Shown piece after piece: positions 37,886 through 46,903 of a stretch of 64,000 bases of DNA (its first letter is position 1; every line of letters begins with the position of its first letter). The notes below the pieces were generated by a model, which saw nothing but the letters and a program-made list of their open reading frames with translations, made no database searches and was not told where the DNA came from. Origin of the DNA: Desulfogranum mediterraneum DSM 13871 (lineage in GTDB: Bacteria > Desulfobacterota > Desulfobulbia > Desulfobulbales > Desulfobulbaceae); the NCBI RefSeq assembly GCF_000429965.1, contig NZ_KE387006.1, positions 174,492 to 238,491 of the forward strand, written 5' to 3'. The translations under genes and the position numbers were made by a program.

Positions 37886-38963
37886 TATCCCTCTTCTGAG
37901 ATACCAGGTGTTGGAAATATCGCTGGATGAACTTTCCTGAAATGGTCTCTTGGCCACTCACCTCAGGCAGGCTGAGCTGCTCAGCGGCTTCACCGAAAAG
38001 AGCAGTAAAGACCTGCCTGGAGAGGAGGGCCAGCTCTCTGTGGATCTCCTCCGCAGCCGAAGGCTCCAGCCTGCCTGCTCCTGTGCGGCAATGGATCGGC
38101 CGGTATTGATGGAGCAGACAGTGATCACCCTCACGTAAGGGACACGCCTGCTCCGCAGGGTCGTCAGGGAGGGGAGCTGAGACGGGTTCGGTGGCTGACC
38201 CCGTGGCGGGCCTGCCGCTGATTTCCTCATCCCCCTCTTTAACCGTTTTTTCGCGCTCGCCGCTGCCGGCGGCCTTTTCGATGACCTGGTTGCGTTGCTG
38301 TGAGGAGAGGCTGATATTGACCTTGTCGTTGAGGTAGAGGGCCTCTATCAGAGAGAGTGAAAAGGATTGTCCGCAGCTGGCGCTGTCTCTGCCGCAACAT
38401 TGGGGCTGCTCACCCCCGAGAAGGGCATCGAGGCGTTGGAGGAGCTGCTCATAGCGTTGATAAAAAAGAGTGAGGTCAAGATGGAGACGATTTTCAGCAG
38501 AGGGCTCGGCCAGCTTCAGCTGCCCCTCTTTCCTGCCGAATTTTCTCAGCAGCCACCACTGTGCGAAGTTGGTCGGGTTGGCCCTGGTCTTCCTGAGTAA
38601 CTTTCCTGCCTTCTTGAGATTAAAGCCCCGACGCAGCATGTAGGCGGTGACAAAGGTGCCGGTGCGCCCCACTCCGAGCTTACAGTGGACCAGGACCTTC
38701 TTGCCCAGGTATACTGCTTCGTCCAGCCAGGCCAGGCCCTGCTCCATGGCTTCCATGGTTGGAGCGGTTTCGTCGGCAATGGGCAGGTAGAAGACTTCAA
38801 AGCCTGCAGCCTCCTCGAGATCATGGAGATCTGAGAATTCGCCGCAGAGATTGACGATCCCGCTTATCCCCTGTTCCCGGATACTGTCCAGGTCTGCATA
38901 GGACATGGGGGCATGGCCGACTGCCAGATACTCTGTTATCCAGGTAAGCTTGTACCCTGCCAT
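37872..38963 (-). CDS. Dual-specificity phosphatase fused to YkgJ-like cysteine-cluster domain
   Basis: 363 residues in two parts. Residues 1-165 form a cysteine-dependent dual-specificity phosphatase with the P-loop HCKLGVGRTG (C94, R100) and an Asp-containing ADET loop as possible general acid. Residues about 165-340 hold a YkgJ-like arrangement: CCGRDSASC then FSLSLIEALYLN, and CPLREGDHCLLHQYRPIHCR after a poorly conserved linker. YkgJ proteins bind Zn or Fe-S. The gene overlaps the sigma-54 regulator and follows the phosphotransferase gene, so it may act in the same phosphorylation circuit (inference). Confidence 0.8.
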   Translation of the reverse strand: MAGYKLTWITEYLAVGHAPMSYADLDSIREQGISGIVNLCGEFSDLHDLEEAAGFEVFYLPIADETAPTMEAMEQGLAWLDEAVYLGKKVLVHCKLGVGRTGTFVTAYMLRRGFNLKKAGKLLRKTRANPTNFAQWWLLRKFGRKEGQLKLAEPSAENRLHLDLTLFYQRYEQLLQRLDALLGGEQPQCCGRDSASCGQSFSLSLIEALYLNDKVNISLSSQQRNQVIEKAAGSGEREKTVKEGDEEISGRPATGSATEPVSAPLPDDPAEQACPLREGDHCLLHQYRPIHCRTGAGRLEPSAAEEIHRELALLSRQVFTALFGEAAEQLSLPEVSGQETISGKFIQRYFQHLVSQKRDNGKK

Positions 38964-39061
38964 TACTTCCTTCCTGCCTGTAGGAGGAGAAGCCGCAGGA
39001 GTCGTGCGGGTACGTTCGTCATCACCCCATCCTCTTTTTTCTTCATGGTTCGTGGATACCC

Positions 39062-41530
39062 TTAACCTTCCTGGGAAAAGGAATATCGTCCCCTGTAAAA
39101 TTCTTCCACATAGGCGGCAACCATCTGCCGGTCCACCAGCACCATGTCCATGAGTTTGCTGGCGCCAAGTAGACGACCAAGCATATCCAGTTTATCCAGC
39201 ATCAGGGAGCCGGGCAGATTGGTCAACTTTGCCTCCAAGAGATCGCCTTTTTTTTCCACGACAAATTCAAGGCGATGGAGCACGCGGGCAATAAAATCAA
39301 TCCGAAGTAGGCGTTGTTCATAGTCACCGCCTCCGCCTGCAAAGCGGAGCAGGCAGTGATTTTCTGCAGGGCTGTCAGCGCAGAGCACATCCACGATGGT
39401 AAAGTGATAGCCAAAGCGAAGGTTGAAGTGGAGATAGTCTGCCCCGATGACGGCGTAACTGGCAAAGGCAAAGCTGTCTCTTTTCGGCGGAACGCCACCG
39501 GATAATGCTATCTTGTCGTATGCCTCCCAGTCAAAAGGTTTCTGTTTCCACTGCACACCGGGATGGTCCATTCCCCTCCAGAGTGCCTGGAAGGGGGCGG
39601 AGGCGACCTGGTTGAGCGGGATGGATCGAGCCCCATGGGGCTGGGTGCTGATCCCGCCTCCCACATCAAAGAGATAGACATCCAGGGGCAGGTCGGCCAC
39701 CAGTCGCAAGGCGCCTCTGCCGCTCCCGGGGCTGCCTGCGGTAAACATGGCCAGCAGGGCCTTTTCATGGCAGAAGCGGATGATGTCATGCATGGAGCGG
39801 CAGCCTTCCGGAGTAAAATTATCCCCGGCCGCGTCGACGAGTTCAAGGGGGGTGATAAAGCTTAAGGCCTCTTTGAGTATCCGCTGGTAGCCAACCTCTT
39901 GTGCCGCCCTTGCATTCTCTTGCAGCAGGGATTCAACAGGACCTGCATAGACGCACCCCCTGTTGCCGTCGACCGTGATCATGCTGCCTGGTTGAAAAGA
40001 GGCGCAGGCATCGGTAACCTTGGTCAGGTAGGGGACCCCGAATTCCCGGGCCACCGTGGCAAAGTGGCTGGCCCTGCTGCCGCGCTCTGCAAGGACTGCG
40101 GCAACTCGGTGGATGACCTGGACATGATCAGGCGGGGAATCACGGCTCACCAGCACCGCCCCCTGGGGAATGTCTTCCAGGGGGTGGGACTCGTCCAGCT
40201 GGTAGACCCGGCCCGCTGCGCTGCCAGGTGCGGCCTGTTCGCAAGCTCTACGCAGGAGCTGCCGCTCCGGTCCGTCACCGTCTTCAGGAGGGCTTTCGTT
40301 CTGGCCAGCGAGTTGCAGGGGCCGAGCCTGGAGGATGAAGAGGGCCCCCGAAGCGTCAACGGCCCACTCGATATCCTGGGGAGCGCCGAAAAGGTCTTTC
40401 AGCTGCAGCCCCTGCTCTGCAATCTCTATAGCCAGCGCAGCGGGGAGGATCCTCTCCCCGGCCGATCCGGAGACCAGCCGTGGCGGGTTATCCCTGGTGA
40501 GGAGAGAGTTCTCAGCCAGTGCCCGGCCTGCCACCAGGCGATCGCCGCTGCCGCGGGTGGCGTGGATGTGGAGATGGTGCCGGTGGCCTGGCTCCCGGAG
40601 AACGCTCTGGGTATAGAGGACGCCGCTGCAGTCGGCCTGGACCATCTCCTGAACCAGTACCGACATGGCGGTCTCTTCGTCCCCAAGCCCGTGGCTGATC
40701 CGGTAGAAGAGCGCCTCAGGCCTATATTTTGAGGCAAGCACCTCCTGGTAGGCCCAGGCGATCCTGTCCCGCTCAACATCCAGCAGGGTCGTGTATTGAC
40801 CGGCAAAGGAAACCCTGCCATCCTCGCCCAGGGCACTGCTCCGTACGGCAACCCGGATGGGAGCAGGGGAATCCTGCCTCCAGCCGTCGTAGGCGGAGAG
40901 CATGGCCTCCTTGATGGCAGGCACCAGTTTTGCCTGACGAACGAGCGTCTGCAGTTGGCCGGAGACCTCCTGCAGAGACCGGGGAGAGTGAATCCGGAGC
41001 TGGGCAAGCAGTTCATCCAGGGAGGTGCGGAGCTTGTTGTACTCTATAAAGGCGTGAAAACCACTGGCAGTGACCACAAAGCCCCTGGGCACCGAGAGTC
41101 CGAGTTCGTTGTGGATACGGGCAAGGTTTTTGGCCTTGTTGCCGATCCGGCCGGTATCAACGGTGACCTCTTCCAGGGGAAGAACATAGGGCGGGCTCGT
41201 ATTCAGCCTGGGCGGAGCCAGGAGAAAGCGGATATAAGAGTCGAATTTTTTATGATAGTTTTTCAGGGAGAGGTAACTGCCGGGAGCCATGGTTTCCAGG
41301 GCTGCTATCATCCCGGACACCTCTTGGGAAAAACAGCTGAATCGTTTGCGGATGGCAGCGAGGTCTTGGGGCTGGCCGCCGTGGAGCAGGCCTTGAAACT
41401 CCGCCATCTGCTCATGGCAGTGGATGTCGTACTGCAACAGCCGCTTCAGGGCCTCATACTTTTCACGGAGCATGGTCCCAGGGGCAAATATCCGGTAGCT
41501 CCAGTGCTTGAAAAGTGCGTTGAGCAGCAT
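39062..41530 (-). CDS. PEP-synthase-like phosphotransferase with novel C-terminal domain
   Basis: 822 residues. A helical N-terminal part (1-115) precedes an ATP-binding domain of the PPDK/PEP-synthase type (IGNKAKNLARI, VPRGFVVTASG, RVAVRSSALGEDG, VSFAGQYTTLLDV; about 128-410). Next is a swivelling phospho-histidine domain with AERGSRASHFATVAREFGVP (about 490-510; His in ASH, where family members have TSH). The last 270 residues contain no PEP/pyruvate TIM barrel and match no family I know. The layout recalls rifampicin phosphotransferase, in which the barrel is replaced by an acceptor site. The acceptor here is unknown. The start at 41530 is the longest. Confidence 0.78.
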   Translation of the reverse strand: MLLNALFKHWSYRIFAPGTMLREKYEALKRLLQYDIHCHEQMAEFQGLLHGGQPQDLAAIRKRFSCFSQEVSGMIAALETMAPGSYLSLKNYHKKFDSYIRFLLAPPRLNTSPPYVLPLEEVTVDTGRIGNKAKNLARIHNELGLSVPRGFVVTASGFHAFIEYNKLRTSLDELLAQLRIHSPRSLQEVSGQLQTLVRQAKLVPAIKEAMLSAYDGWRQDSPAPIRVAVRSSALGEDGRVSFAGQYTTLLDVERDRIAWAYQEVLASKYRPEALFYRISHGLGDEETAMSVLVQEMVQADCSGVLYTQSVLREPGHRHHLHIHATRGSGDRLVAGRALAENSLLTRDNPPRLVSGSAGERILPAALAIEIAEQGLQLKDLFGAPQDIEWAVDASGALFILQARPLQLAGQNESPPEDGDGPERQLLRRACEQAAPGSAAGRVYQLDESHPLEDIPQGAVLVSRDSPPDHVQVIHRVAAVLAERGSRASHFATVAREFGVPYLTKVTDACASFQPGSMITVDGNRGCVYAGPVESLLQENARAAQEVGYQRILKEALSFITPLELVDAAGDNFTPEGCRSMHDIIRFCHEKALLAMFTAGSPGSGRGALRLVADLPLDVYLFDVGGGISTQPHGARSIPLNQVASAPFQALWRGMDHPGVQWKQKPFDWEAYDKIALSGGVPPKRDSFAFASYAVIGADYLHFNLRFGYHFTIVDVLCADSPAENHCLLRFAGGGGDYEQRLLRIDFIARVLHRLEFVVEKKGDLLEAKLTNLPGSLMLDKLDMLGRLLGASKLMDMVLVDRQMVAAYVEEFYRGRYSFSQEG

Positions 41531-41592
41531 GGCTTCCCCCTTGGAAGGTGATGGTCGGTGCAGTCAGGGCACCGCGGCTGGCGCTGACTGCT

Positions 41593-42228
41593 TCAGATCT
41601 TGCTCTCCTCAACGGTTCGGGGAAGCGAGCAACAGGGCGTGGTGCTGAGGTTTCTGGCGGTTCTGACTTTTCCTGCCAGGGCGCCTGCCAGACTCCAGCA
41701 CAGGTAGGTGCAGAGCAGGGAGATGAAATACCAGAAGACCGCTCCGATCAGGATCGGTTCGCCGCTGCCTGTGCCTAGCCGGAGCAGGTATTCCCTGCCA
41801 AAGAGTTCCAACATCTGTTCCGGCCGGTAGTATTCATTGATAAAGGCAAAGACAAAGAAGATGGGCAGGACCTTGCGTGCGATGCCCAGGAGCAGTCCTT
41901 CAAAAAAGTAATCATAGTAGGCCTTGTTCAGTTCAGCCTGGTCTATATTGCGGGCCATTCTGCTGCCCTTGTCCCGGTCTGCACATTGCATCGCCTCCTG
42001 GCGGAGCTGCAGCCAGTGGTGATAGATCTTTTCCAACTCCAGGTAGCGCCTGGTGATGATCAGTCGGTTCAACAGCTTGGTCAGCAGGACCGTGCCCACT
42101 GCGAGCAGGGAGATAAGGACAGGCGGCCCCAGCAGATGGAGATGTTGGAGCAGGGAGAACAGGCTATCGCCGGCAAGGCTGAATCCTGCTGCCAGGTATT
42201 CCCAGAGGGTGTCAAGCAAGGCATCCAT
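41593..42228 (-). CDS. Oxa1/EMC3-like (DUF106-type) membrane protein
   Basis: 211 residues: three hydrophobic segments, one before and two after a long charged helical pair (LELEKIYHHWLQLRQEAM at about 64-81, then DKGSRMARNIDQAELNKAYY). This two-helix cytoplasmic loop followed by a pair of membrane segments is the layout of DUF106/EMC3 proteins of the YidC/Oxa1/EMC3 superfamily, which insert proteins into membranes. The match is by layout rather than by firm motif. It lies between the exporter and the phosphotransferase genes. Confidence 0.5.
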   Translation of the reverse strand: MDALLDTLWEYLAAGFSLAGDSLFSLLQHLHLLGPPVLISLLAVGTVLLTKLLNRLIITRRYLELEKIYHHWLQLRQEAMQCADRDKGSRMARNIDQAELNKAYYDYFFEGLLLGIARKVLPIFFVFAFINEYYRPEQMLELFGREYLLRLGTGSGEPILIGAVFWYFISLLCTYLCWSLAGALAGKVRTARNLSTTPCCSLPRTVEESKI

Positions 42229-42309
42229 GGAAGGGACTCTCTTCTCTCGTGTTGGTGAAGGCCGGGGGAGGATCTCCCCCGGCTCGGCTCAGTATAACGT
42301 TCTTCTTGC

Positions 42310-44019
42310 TCAGATCCAAACTTCAATTTTGAAGAAACGGAAAAAGAGGAAGAACAGGGTGATGGCCAGGACCACCTTCAGCTGCATCTCACTGAAGAGC
42401 TTCTGGGCACGGCTGCCCAGCATACCACCGGCAAAGCCGCCGATGATGATCGCACCGGCAAGCACCCAGTCCGGCCAGTAACCGATCATGACATAGCCCA
42501 AAAAGGAGCCGATACTGGAAAAACAGGTGCCGATCAGGGAGATCGGTACGGCCACATACATGGGCAGCGCACCCAGGGTGGTCATCGCCGGTACCAGCAG
42601 AAAGCCGCCGCCGATACCAAAGGAGCGGGAGACGATACCGATGAGCACACCGAGGAAGGCAAAGAGCAGGGGATTGATCTTGAACTCTTCACCCCAGAAT
42701 TTGAAGCGGTAATCGGTGAGTCCTGTCTTTACCGGTTCGATGGAGCCCATCTCCATGGCCTCCCCGGTCTCCTTGGCCTTTTTCACGGCCGCATTGAACT
42801 TCTGGGTCATGGCCTTGATGTTCTTCCGCTTGTTCATGGCCTTGGGGGTCATCTCGGTGAGGGTCTTGATCCCCATGATCACCACCAGAACCGCGAGCCA
42901 CTCCTTGTAGGCAGCCATGGGCAGCATGGCAGAGACATATTTACCGAGCCAGATGGAACCGATGAAGATACCGACACCAAAGGAGATACCAACCGGCCAG
43001 GCCACCCGCTTCTCCACCACGGCAAAGCGATAAAAAGAACCAAGGGGGGAGAACAGGGTCAGGGCCATGTTGGAGGGCTTGAGCACGTTGGCGGCGTTCA
43101 CCCCCACCGGACCTGCGGTCTGGACAACCAGGACCTGGAAGGCGGCCATCAGCATACCGCCGGCAGCGCCAATCATGGAAAAGTAGGTCCCCACGGCAAT
43201 GGCGCCGATCACGATCCAGAGAGGATTCATGTAGCGGAAGCCTTTGGCCAGCCAGAAACCCTTGCCCTCTAAGGCGAAGGAGGTGGCTTTGCTGCCGTTG
43301 ACATAGACGTCAAATTTGGTGTCCGGCGGCGTGTGGCGATAGCTGGTAAAGCTGGCGCTAAACTGACCAGTGGCCTTGTCCAGCTTGACCGTGGTCCCCT
43401 TGTCCCAGTAGTTGCCGCTTGACTGGTCCTGGAGGACGGTCCTGGAGAAGATCACAATCTTACCAACCCGGTTGCCCTCCTTGACGATGGTGTTGATACC
43501 ATAGCTGGATTCGTTGGCCCATTTCAGGAATTTCCACTGTTCCTCGCTCTGAATGGGGCCCAGCCCGGCCTTGGCTGCGGCATCTATCCCGTTGAAGTCT
43601 TTGTTGAGCAGGTAGCTGTAGGTGGAGTAGAGTCCCTTGGTGCGACCCTTGCCCAGCAGCACGGAAGGACCGCCGTACCTGGTGTCGTCAACGCGCTGAC
43701 CAAAGGCTGTGGGGTTGGTGGTGAGGACATAGTAGAGGGGCGGGATGGAGGCATCCATGCCAAAGCCCCTCTTCTTGGTTTCCTTGGCAAACCTCTTCTC
43801 TTCGTGGGGCATGGTGGCATCAGAGGGCTTGAACTCCTCTTGCTGGGCAATGGTCAGGTAGAGTTCCTGTCCAGGTGCAATAGCTCCCTCAATGGTGACG
43901 GTATCACCAACCTTGCCGTTGGTGGTGATTGTGGTTTCCGCTGAGGCAAGCGTCAAACTTGCCAGGAGCAGGAGGGTGAGACTGATCGCCGTCAGAAACG
44001 GGATGCGCATTATTTTCAT
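42310..44019 (-). CDS. TauE/SafE family exporter with large extracytoplasmic domain
   Basis: 569 residues. ATG 44019 has AAGGAG upstream. A signal peptide (to about residue 27) and a soluble domain of about 220 residues (e.g. IPPLYYVLTTNPTAFGQR) come first, then eight or more membrane segments with the TauE/SafE repeat blocks IGAAGGMLMAAFQV and FGIGGGFLLVPAM, and a cytoplasmic loop between the halves (NKRKNIKAMTQKFNAAVKK). TauE/SafE proteins export sulfite, sulfoacetate or other sulfur anions. The N-terminal domain is unusual for the family. The neighbouring molybdoenzyme supports a sulfur substrate (inference). Confidence 0.85.
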   Translation of the reverse strand: MKIMRIPFLTAISLTLLLLASLTLASAETTITTNGKVGDTVTIEGAIAPGQELYLTIAQQEEFKPSDATMPHEEKRFAKETKKRGFGMDASIPPLYYVLTTNPTAFGQRVDDTRYGGPSVLLGKGRTKGLYSTYSYLLNKDFNGIDAAAKAGLGPIQSEEQWKFLKWANESSYGINTIVKEGNRVGKIVIFSRTVLQDQSSGNYWDKGTTVKLDKATGQFSASFTSYRHTPPDTKFDVYVNGSKATSFALEGKGFWLAKGFRYMNPLWIVIGAIAVGTYFSMIGAAGGMLMAAFQVLVVQTAGPVGVNAANVLKPSNMALTLFSPLGSFYRFAVVEKRVAWPVGISFGVGIFIGSIWLGKYVSAMLPMAAYKEWLAVLVVIMGIKTLTEMTPKAMNKRKNIKAMTQKFNAAVKKAKETGEAMEMGSIEPVKTGLTDYRFKFWGEEFKINPLLFAFLGVLIGIVSRSFGIGGGFLLVPAMTTLGALPMYVAVPISLIGTCFSSIGSFLGYVMIGYWPDWVLAGAIIIGGFAGGMLGSRAQKLFSEMQLKVVLAITLFFLFFRFFKIEVWI

Positions 44020-44127
44020 GCTTGATTCTCCTTGTGATTGTGGTGGTAAGTTGCGCATGGATGAAGGAATCGTTTTCCTGGGTGCACCTCCTCTCTGAAT
44101 GTGATGATCATATCGAGTCGCTTCGCT

Positions 44128-44577
44128 CTACATTTCTATAGATTCAGCTGTTGCTGTATCCCCTTTTTTTCGTGCAATCCAGGCGCCGAAGAGGATGCCT
44201 GCCAGTGCCGCGCCGCTCGAGAGGGCGGCTCGGCTGGCCTCAAGCAGCGGTTCCCAGGGAAAGAGGACGGGGATGGCCAGGTAGCCTGTTGCCGCCAACA
44301 GCACGCTCATGCTGAGCAGCCCCATTTTTGGATGGGGAAAAGCGCTGCACCGGTCCATCAGGCCATAGCCTGCTGCCGCAGCGTTGAAGGCGATGATCAG
44401 CGGCAGAAGTAGCAACAGGGCTCCTGTTGAGAGCACCATGGAAAAAAAGAAGAGCAGGATAATGACGCCTGTGGCCGCTGTAGCCACGCTGTAGAGGTAC
44501 ACTCCCACGGGAGAGGCGAGGAACTGCTGCCATCGTTCTCCTGCCAGCCGTGTTCCGTTGTTGCAGATATCAATCAT
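44128..44577 (-). CDS. Small membrane protein beside the exporter
   Basis: 149 residues, about four hydrophobic segments, with GAGGTGA before ATG 44577. It starts MIDICNNGTRLAGERWQQF and ends in a short charged tail. No family recognised. It is encoded 108 bases upstream of the TauE/SafE gene on the same strand, so it may be an accessory subunit. Confidence 0.65.
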   Translation of the reverse strand: MIDICNNGTRLAGERWQQFLASPVGVYLYSVATAATGVIILLFFFSMVLSTGALLLLLPLIIAFNAAAAGYGLMDRCSAFPHPKMGLLSMSVLLAATGYLAIPVLFPWEPLLEASRAALSSGAALAGILFGAWIARKKGDTATAESIEM

Positions 44578-44682
44578 GGTTCACCTCGTATGTTCAGCTC
44601 TTGCCTTCAGGGCAATGTGAACGAAAAGTTTATTATTCCAGATAGGCTGCAATCGCCTGCCGGGATAGCTGTGCAGATCCTC

Positions 44683-46374
44683 TCATGATGTTGAGGGCTT
44701 GGCATTGGATTGGAGGGCCGCAATCCGGGTCGAGCCCACATAGGCATTGCTGGAAAAACCCGTTACCTTGATCATTTCCCGGGTAAGAGCTGCCATCTTT
44801 TTCATGTTGTTGATGACCAGATCCATCTCTGCGCTCATTTCCGGGTCGGCTACATCATCGCGCAGCAACTGGGCGGTTCCCAAGGCTGCAAACAAAGGGG
44901 TGTTCAGCTCATGGGCTGCGGTCCCTGCCATCTCGATGACCCCCTGCAGTTTCATCCGCTGGGAGTGTTCCTGTTCCAGCAGGACCTGGTCGGTGATGTC
45001 ATGGACGGCCTCGATCACAAAATCCACCGCACCCTGGCCGTTGATAATGGGAGCGAGCTGGCGTTCAAACCAGCGTTCCCGGTCTGCTTCCTGGTACTGC
45101 TTGACCACGGTCCGCGGTTTGCAGGAGCGCAGCACCTGCTCCAGGGGAGAGTGCTGGCCTGTTGCGTCGTGCCAGGGTGATACCGATGGGTAGCGTTGGC
45201 CCAGGACCTCTTCCTCTCGGCGGCCGTGTCGTGCCAGAAAGTGCTTGTTGACCATGATGATCCGCTGGTCAGGTCCGATCACCAGCAGCTCCAGCCAGAG
45301 CGCGTCAAGGATGGTCTGGAGAAATCGCTCATGCTCTTCAATCTGGTTAAAGAGGAGGCTGATCTTGCGATATAACCTGGCTTTTTCAATGGCATTGCCT
45401 CCCTCTTCGGCCACCGTGACCGCAAAGTGGGTATCGTTGGCCGAAAAGGAGCGATGGTGAGCGCTGAGCAGGCGGAGCACCCCGATAATTTCCTGGTCGT
45501 TTGTTATGGGCACCGCCAGGATGGAGCGGATGCCCTCTTCCCTGATCTCCGCGTGATAGTTGACCCGGGGATCATTGGCTGCATCGTAGATCGCCACCGG
45601 CTCCCCTTTCAGCACCTTGAAGATGGAATCCTCACGGTTAATGCTGCCCCGGGTCAGGTATTTTTTGGAAACACCCGATGCTGCAACCAGCTCAAGACGA
45701 TTGGTGGCAGGCTGGAGCAGGCGGATGGTGCAGCCCTTGACCCCCATGATCCCGGGCAGTTTTTCAACAATCGCCTCCAGGATCTGTTCAAGGTTCAGGG
45801 TGGAGTTGACCAGCCGGGATATTTCTCGCTGGGCACTAAAAAACCTGACCTGGTTTTCCAGTTCCTGAAACATCTGGCAGGTTGCAATGGCCAGCCCCAC
45901 CTGTTCCGCGAGGGACATGGCAAAGTTGATTTCTGCCTGGGCAAATTCACGCCGGTCCTTGGTGAGGAGACGGAGCAGGCCGGTTATCTGATCCTTGTAG
46001 ATGATGGGCAGTGACATGGCACTCTTGACGCCCTCCTTGGAGATAAAGGCACAGTTGTCATGGTCACAGCTTACATCGATATTCTTCCTGGCAGTCGGCC
46101 TGCCGGAGAGCAATGCCGACATCACCTCGTCGGTATCGATGGTTGAGCGGGAGAGATACTCATCGGAAACCCCCCAGGCAGCCCCCAGGACAAAACTGTT
46201 GGTTCCACGGTCAAACAATCTGATGGTGGCGGCGTCCACCTCCAACAGGGCAGGAAGCCGTCTGACCACCAGATCCATGACCTCCTGGGCATCATGGACA
46301 CTGCTGATCAGGCGGGTGACCTCCTGAAAAACCTTGAGGTAGTCGTTTTCGATAAAATGGGTATCAGGGCTCAT
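44683..46374 (-). CDS. GAF-GAF-PAS-HisKA sensor protein lacking an ATPase domain
   Basis: 563 residues from ATG 46374 (GAGG upstream; ATGs a few codons earlier are possible). Two tandem GAF domains (about 20-175 and 190-345) share the block VDAATIRLFDRGTNSFVLG / VKGCTIRLLQPATNRLELV and the ISKEGVKSAMSLPII / IREEGIRSILAVPI block. A PAS domain (360-475) and a HisKA helix pair with the phospho-acceptor His in AAHELNTPLFAALG follow. The chain ends about 65 residues later, with no HATPase, and only about 100 bases separate it from the next gene, so no ATPase exists in another frame. It may be phosphorylated by another kinase, or act as a scaffold. Confidence 0.85.
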   Translation of the reverse strand: MSPDTHFIENDYLKVFQEVTRLISSVHDAQEVMDLVVRRLPALLEVDAATIRLFDRGTNSFVLGAAWGVSDEYLSRSTIDTDEVMSALLSGRPTARKNIDVSCDHDNCAFISKEGVKSAMSLPIIYKDQITGLLRLLTKDRREFAQAEINFAMSLAEQVGLAIATCQMFQELENQVRFFSAQREISRLVNSTLNLEQILEAIVEKLPGIMGVKGCTIRLLQPATNRLELVAASGVSKKYLTRGSINREDSIFKVLKGEPVAIYDAANDPRVNYHAEIREEGIRSILAVPITNDQEIIGVLRLLSAHHRSFSANDTHFAVTVAEEGGNAIEKARLYRKISLLFNQIEEHERFLQTILDALWLELLVIGPDQRIIMVNKHFLARHGRREEEVLGQRYPSVSPWHDATGQHSPLEQVLRSCKPRTVVKQYQEADRERWFERQLAPIINGQGAVDFVIEAVHDITDQVLLEQEHSQRMKLQGVIEMAGTAAHELNTPLFAALGTAQLLRDDVADPEMSAEMDLVINNMKKMAALTREMIKVTGFSSNAYVGSTRIAALQSNAKPSTS

Positions 46375-46450
46375 GGGCATCCTCAGCACCGCTGGCGTCA
46401 GGCGCAGGCGCCAGCGGTATCGTTGACCGGCTGCAGGTGGCTGGAGGGCA

Positions 46451-46903
46451 TCAGGTCGACTGGAGGGTAACCAGCTTCAGGGCATGGGTGGTGCACTTGG
46501 CAACGCAGGCCGGTTTCAGGCCGGCGTCAAGCCGGTCCATGCAGAGATCACACTTCACCGCCTTACCGGTATCGGGGTTCTGGACCGGAATCTCCCAGGG
46601 GCAGGCGCTCGTGCAGGCCATGCAGCCGATACATTTCTCCTGGTCGATGTAGACGATCCCGTCTCTGCGCTGGAGCATGGCATCCGTGGGGCAGACCGGG
46701 ACACAGAGCGGGTCCTCACAGTGTCTGCAGGCCGAGAAGGTGATCTCTGTCTTCGGGATGCCGCCTACCTTCTTTAAGGGGGTGCAGCTGACGGTGCAGA
46801 GGAACGGACCCACGGGCAGGTTCTTGTTGGCCTTGCAGTGCACCTCACAGCCATGACAGGCGATGCATCTGCGGCTGTTGAGGTGAATCATATATTTTTT
46901 CAC
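46451..46903 (-). CDS. 4Fe-4S ferredoxin subunit of molybdopterin oxidoreductase (PhsB/PsrB-like)
   Basis: 150 residues with four cysteine clusters: CIACHGCEVHC, CRHCEDPLCVPVC, CIGCMACTSAC and CDLCMDRL, giving up to four 4Fe-4S clusters as in DMSO reductase-type beta subunits. It carries electrons to the catalytic subunit, whose gene overlaps its start by four bases (ATGA at 46900-46903). The cluster spacing and length fit PhsB/PsrB but are short of DmsB. No NrfD-like subunit gene is near. Confidence 0.9.
   Translation of the reverse strand: MKKYMIHLNSRRCIACHGCEVHCKANKNLPVGPFLCTVSCTPLKKVGGIPKTEITFSACRHCEDPLCVPVCPTDAMLQRRDGIVYIDQEKCIGCMACTSACPWEIPVQNPDTGKAVKCDLCMDRLDAGLKPACVAKCTTHALKLVTLQST

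Noticed and set aside
44578..44682. GGCAGGCGATTGCA as a sigma-54 promoter
   Set aside because: Spacing between the GG and GC is 9 rather than 10 bases.
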